Of a DNA stretch of 36,667 bases, positions 33,431 to 36,667 are shown piece by piece; within the stretch, counting starts at the first letter, position 1, and every line of letters starts with the position of its first letter. The translations under genes were made by a program, and so were the position numbers. This DNA is from Candidatus Nanosalina sp. J07AB43 (GTDB lineage: Archaea > Nanohalarchaeota > Nanosalinia > Nanosalinales > Nanosalinaceae), in NCBI GenBank assembly GCA_000220375.1, contig GL982576.1, positions 645,658 to 682,324 of the forward strand, in the 5' to 3' direction. The notes below the pieces were generated by a model. The model did not search any database. It saw only the letters and a program-made list of their open reading frames with translations, and had not been told where the DNA came from.

Positions 33431-34660
33431 TTATTCTGATCTCAGGGCTTCTACTGGTTCGAGCTTTGCGGCTTTCAGTGCTGGGAAGGTGCCTGAGGCC
33501 ACACCCATTATTATGGCGAATATGAGTGAACCGGTAATCATGAACGGGCTGATGTATGTTGAGGCCGGTATATCAGTCAGCGCTATCGATAGTATAAACC
33601 CTATGATTCCAGAGAGAAGGAATCCTAGTGACAGTCCTATGAGCCCTCCCACCAGCCCTATCAGCGCTGACTCTGTTATGAATAGCTGGAGGATCTCTCT
33701 TCTGGTGGTTCCTAGTGCCTTCAGGGTTCCTATTTCTTTGGTTCTCTCCATTACCGACATGTACATTGTGTTTGCTATTCCTACGGCACCAACTAGAAGT
33801 GATATTGAGGCTATACCTGCTACGAAGTAGTTTAAGGTGGTTGTAATGCTTGTTATCTGGTCTAGCTGGCTACCAAGTGATGTAACTGAGAAGTCCTTGT
33901 TGTCTTCTGTTACACCACGTGCGTCTTTCAGGTTTTCATCTACCCTCTCAACTGTGGCTTCTACCTCAGAGTCATCTTCCACTATAAAACCTATGGAGCT
34001 GTATTCTCCTGTATCTAGATCCTCTGCTATACCTCTTGCCGGTCCTGGAGGCATTATGACCGTCGTTGACTGTCTGTCAGAGCCTTCTGAAATTATTCCA
34101 GCGACCTTGAAAGTCTGATTTTCGATGTCTAAAGGTGTGTTTATTGAGATGTTCTCGTCGTAGAGGTTACGGGCGATATCGTAACCTATCAGAACTGAGT
34201 TTCTGTCAGAGCTTGTCAGGTATCTTCCTTCTGCAAGTTCCACGTCGCTGTTGGCTTCGCGCCAGTCCCTTGGGGTTACACCCCTGACTGTAAGCGGTGC
34301 TGTGAGCTCTCCGTTTGAAACCTCGGCATCTACCTCAACTTGGCCGTACGCTACGTCGACACCGGCCCCCGCTTTCACGTTTCTAAGGTCGATTCTATCT
34401 AGTACGGGGTCTCCTTCTGAGGCTTCAGGCCCTCCACTCGGTCCAAGGGAAAATCCCTCGGAACCTGGTGTGACTATTCCTACTCTTTGTGCCAGTCCGT
34501 CTGTCTGGCTGTTGATACTTTTCTGCAGTCCTGTTCCAACGGATACGATGGCGATCACTGATGCTACACCTATGACTATCCCTAGGACTGTAAGCCAGCT
34601 CCTTAGGCCCTGCTGCTGAAGGTTTCCAAGTGATTGCTTGAAAATATCCTTCTTCTTCAC
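33431..34660 (-). CDS. MacB/FtsX-like ABC transporter permease
   Basis: Membrane subunit of an ABC exporter, 409 residues. The N-terminal helix is in [25 protein letters not shown], followed by a MacB-type periplasmic-core-like outer domain (about 45-280). The FtsX domain with three helices begins at [24 protein letters not shown] and contains the [15 protein letters not shown] coupling segment and the C-terminal [18 protein letters not shown]. The start is GTG 34660, overlapping the stop of the preceding gene (GTGA), so translation is coupled. It belongs with the ATPase gene at 35849. Confidence 0.94.
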
Positions 34661-35856
34661 TGCTTTCTTCCTCTGTATCTTCTGTAAACTCCGTAGATAA
34701 CGACCACAAGAATACCTGCCAGTCCTATCAGTATGTATAGCCCGGATGAGTTGCCTGTGTCTTCCTCATCTGTCTGAGGGGAAAATGATTCCGTACTCGA
34801 AGGTTGTGGTATACCCACGCTCTGTACAGAGTTTCTTCTTACCCCTGAGCCGTCAGTGTACTGGACTTCAACCTGTGCACTGGATGATTCAATACTTGTG
34901 AAGTCAAACGTTGCTAGAGTGTAGTCCCCTGCGTTGAGATTTCCTAGTACCTGTGTATTGCTTCCTGAAATGTTTATGTCCTCGCCGGTGACTGACGTGA
35001 TTATGGATGAGAGCTGCTCGCTTCCGGTATTAACTACTGCGAACGTGGTTTCAGATGAGGTAGCCGTCTGAACCGTAACATCAACAGGGTCTACTGGCAA
35101 TGTGTTTATTTCGATGTTTCTGACTAGCTCCCGTCTGACACCGTTTCCGTCTGTATAGTGTATCTCGAACCTGTAGCTGTCTCCTGTTGAGACGTTGGAT
35201 ACCGCGAAGTCCACAAGTTTGTTTTCTCCAGAGTTGACGGCGCCTACAACTTTTGTGGTGACCCCCTGCTTTGTGATTCCTGCTTGGTCTGGTAGGATGA
35301 CATGCACTGATTCTGCGGGCTGATCTCCTATGTTGTCAAGGTTTACAGGTATGCTGCTGTCTGATACCTTACCTGCGGAAAGTTCAAAATCTGTTCCCAC
35401 GTCATCCACCGATATGTCAAAGTCTCTGGTAACTGTGAACTCGTCCTGTCCTGTTGTGTACCTGAGGCTTATCTCGTTTTCATCCTCTACGGCGTTCTCA
35501 TTTACCCTGACTCTGTATTCGACGATATATGAGTCATCTCCTACGGCTGCACCCCTCAGATCTCCTAGGTTTCTTGATGAGGATACATCAGGGTCAAGAC
35601 TGAATGGGAAGCTTTCGATGAGCTCTATACTGGTGTCTTCCGCAGGGTTTTCACCTGTGTTTGATATCTTGAACTTTAGGTCTACGTACTCTCCAGGCTG
35701 TGCAGTCGTAGGGTCTTGGTTTATCAATGTTATATCCACGTTTGAACCGTCTGTGATTCCTGACGGACCAAGGTTTTGTGTCTCCAGTTCCTGCGCTGCT
35801 CCTGTGAACAAGAGTAATGCTGAAATGAGGGCGAAAACTGGTAGTTTCCTATTCAT
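34657..35856 (-). CDS. Secreted COG1361-type S-layer-like protein with C-terminal anchor
   Basis: The 399-residue surface protein has a signal peptide (residues 1-22, ending AAQ), at least three Ig-like beta repeats of about 100 residues with the pattern of archaeal S-layer-associated COG1361 domains ([22 protein letters not shown]; then [12 protein letters not shown]; then [17 protein letters not shown]), and a C-terminal membrane helix ([19 protein letters not shown]) with a basic tail. The phrase [11 protein letters not shown] recurs as [11 protein letters not shown], which shows a duplication. ATG 35856 is preferred (AGGTGA seven bases upstream); GTG 35865 is possible. It lies between ATPase and permease genes, so it is probably an outer accessory subunit of that exporter. 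Confidence 0.88.
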
Positions 35857-36535
35857 CTTCTTCACCTGGGTGTGTAACTCCGTCTTTGATTTTAATTGTT
35901 CTGTCTGCGTATTCTGCGTCGTTTGGATCGTGTGTAACCATTATTATTGTCTTACCCTCGTTGTTGAACTCTGTAAGTAAATCCATTATCTTGGCACCGG
36001 TTTCAGTATCTAGGTTTCCTGTAGGCTCGTCTGCCAGAACTATCTCCGGGTTGTTTGCGAGCGCTCTCGCGATCGAAACCCTTTGTCTCTGACCTCCTGA
36101 AAGCTCTGATGGCATGTGCTCAAGTCTATCCCCTAGACCTACCTTTTCCAGTAATTCCGATGCGCGTGACCGTCTCTCAGATCTGGGTACTTCCTGAATT
36201 GTCAGAGGAAGCATGACGTTCTGAATAGTATTCATGTTTTTGAGAAGGTTGAACTCTTGGAAGATAAATCCTACTTTTTTGTTTCTCAGTAAGGCTAGTT
36301 CATCAGGACCCATTTCACTCAGGTCTCTGTCAGCGACTTCCACAAGGCCGTTGGTAGGAACATCTAAGGCACCCATCATGTTCATTAAGGTGCTTTTTCC
36401 CGATCCTGATGGACCCATAACAGCTATGAACTCTCCTTCCTCTATCTCTAGGTCCGAACCTCTGAGAGCTCTTACCTCCGTTTCACCCATCTGGTATACC
36501 TTCTCGACGTCTTCAAGCTCTATTACTGCTGTCAT
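35849..36535 (-). CDS. MacB/LolD-like ABC transporter ATP-binding protein
   Basis: ATPase subunit of the exporter, 228 residues. Walker [10 protein letters not shown] (about 41-49), Q-loop FQEFNLL, signature [15 protein letters not shown], Walker [12 protein letters not shown] and switch histidine in IIMVTHDP are all present. The [10 protein letters not shown] form and the length place it in the MacB/LolD/FtsE subfamily, partners of FtsX-type permeases. Its 3' end overlaps the start of the S-layer-like gene, and it lies 9 bases after the partial membrane protein gene, so four genes form one operon. Confidence 0.96.
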
Positions 36536-36544
36536 AATCTATCT

Positions 36545-36667
36545 CTACTTTTCCTCGCTTGTAAAGTATGAGACTCCCCCGCTGGCAAGTGTGAAGTAAC
36601 CTGTGAAAAACGCTGTTAAAGTTACGGCTACGAGAGTGAACGTCAGGTCAACCGTTCCTGGGCCAAG
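36545..36667 (-). CDS. C-terminal part of a membrane protein (runs off the window)
   Basis: The last 40 residues of a gene that continues beyond the right edge: LGPGTVDLTFTLVAVTLTAF, then FTGYFTLASGGVSYFTSEEK and a TAG at 36545. The hydrophobic segment suggests a membrane helix and a short outer or inner tail. It is 9 bases upstream of the ATPase gene and presumably the preceding gene of the export operon. Its family cannot be told from this fragment. Confidence 0.7.
   Translation of the reverse strand, partial: LGPGTVDLTFTLVAVTLTAFFTGYFTLASGGVSYFTSEEK

Noticed and set aside
33390-33830. A 146-codon plus-strand open frame antisense to the ABC permease gene
   Set aside because: It is the mirror of a well-supported FtsX-domain gene, and its Ser/Pro/Ile-rich translation shows no domain.

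Overview
The window looks like a chromosomal segment of a small-genome halophilic archaeon, most likely a member of the Nanohaloarchaeota. This is an inference. The archaeal marks are an elongator tRNA-Met split by a bulge-helix-bulge intron, an archaeal-type glutamyl-tRNA synthetase, endonuclease Q, an NMD3-like protein, and TATA-like boxes about 27 bp upstream of start codons with no leader in between. The halophile marks are strongly Asp/Glu-rich proteins at a moderate base composition, and several families whose sequences resemble haloarchaeal versions. No database search was possible, so the lineage rests on reading alone.

Layout. 1-3.6 kb: a putative HEXXH metallopeptidase, the intron-containing tRNA-Met and gltX. 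3.6-9.6 kb: a CopB-type copper ATPase, endonuclease Q, a photolyase of the iron-sulfur (FeS-BCP/PhrB) class that has lost its cluster cysteines, a DsbB/BdbC-like thiol oxidoreductase and a DUF429 protein. 9.6-11.9 kb: a minus-strand run of a membrane protein, a class I photolyase and a small duplicated-repeat protein. 11.9-16.6 kb: a cupredoxin lipoprotein, a winged-helix regulator, a membrane-anchored FG-GAP/ASPIC protein, a PsiE-like membrane protein, an FNR-like flavoprotein, a small acidic protein and a methyltransferase. 16.5-19.8 kb: a minus-strand run of an MFS transporter, a frameshifted peroxiredoxin, a metallo-beta-lactamase/cupin fusion and a membrane protein. 19.8-23.7 kb: a large RecB-like nuclease whose 5' end is damaged, and a second photolyase broken by two frameshifts. 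23.7-29.8 kb: a putative PD-(D/E)XK nuclease, two small conserved-looking proteins, the UV damage endonuclease UvsE, an NMD3-like protein and several small membrane or lipoprotein genes. 29.9-36.7 kb: a GNAT acetyltransferase, a YdjM-like protein, a DUF3592 protein, a Nudix hydrolase with an alkaline-phosphatase-superfamily enzyme, and a MacB-like ABC export operon that runs off the right edge.

The strongest theme is repair of DNA damaged by light and deamination. Three photolyase-superfamily genes, UvsE and EndoQ lie within about 21 kb, with two further nuclease-like genes, as would suit a sunlit brine organism. A second theme is the cell surface and redox: cupredoxin, copper export, DsbB-like oxidase, peroxiredoxin, lipoproteins and the ABC exporter. 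Four reading-frame breaks fall between 18.2 and 23.4 kb, which may mean a low-coverage stretch of a metagenomic assembly or real gene decay. I saw no CRISPR array, insertion sequence, rRNA or integrase. The only stretch of more than 300 bases without a confident gene is 21747-22168. Bases 1-117 hold no gene that I can support.
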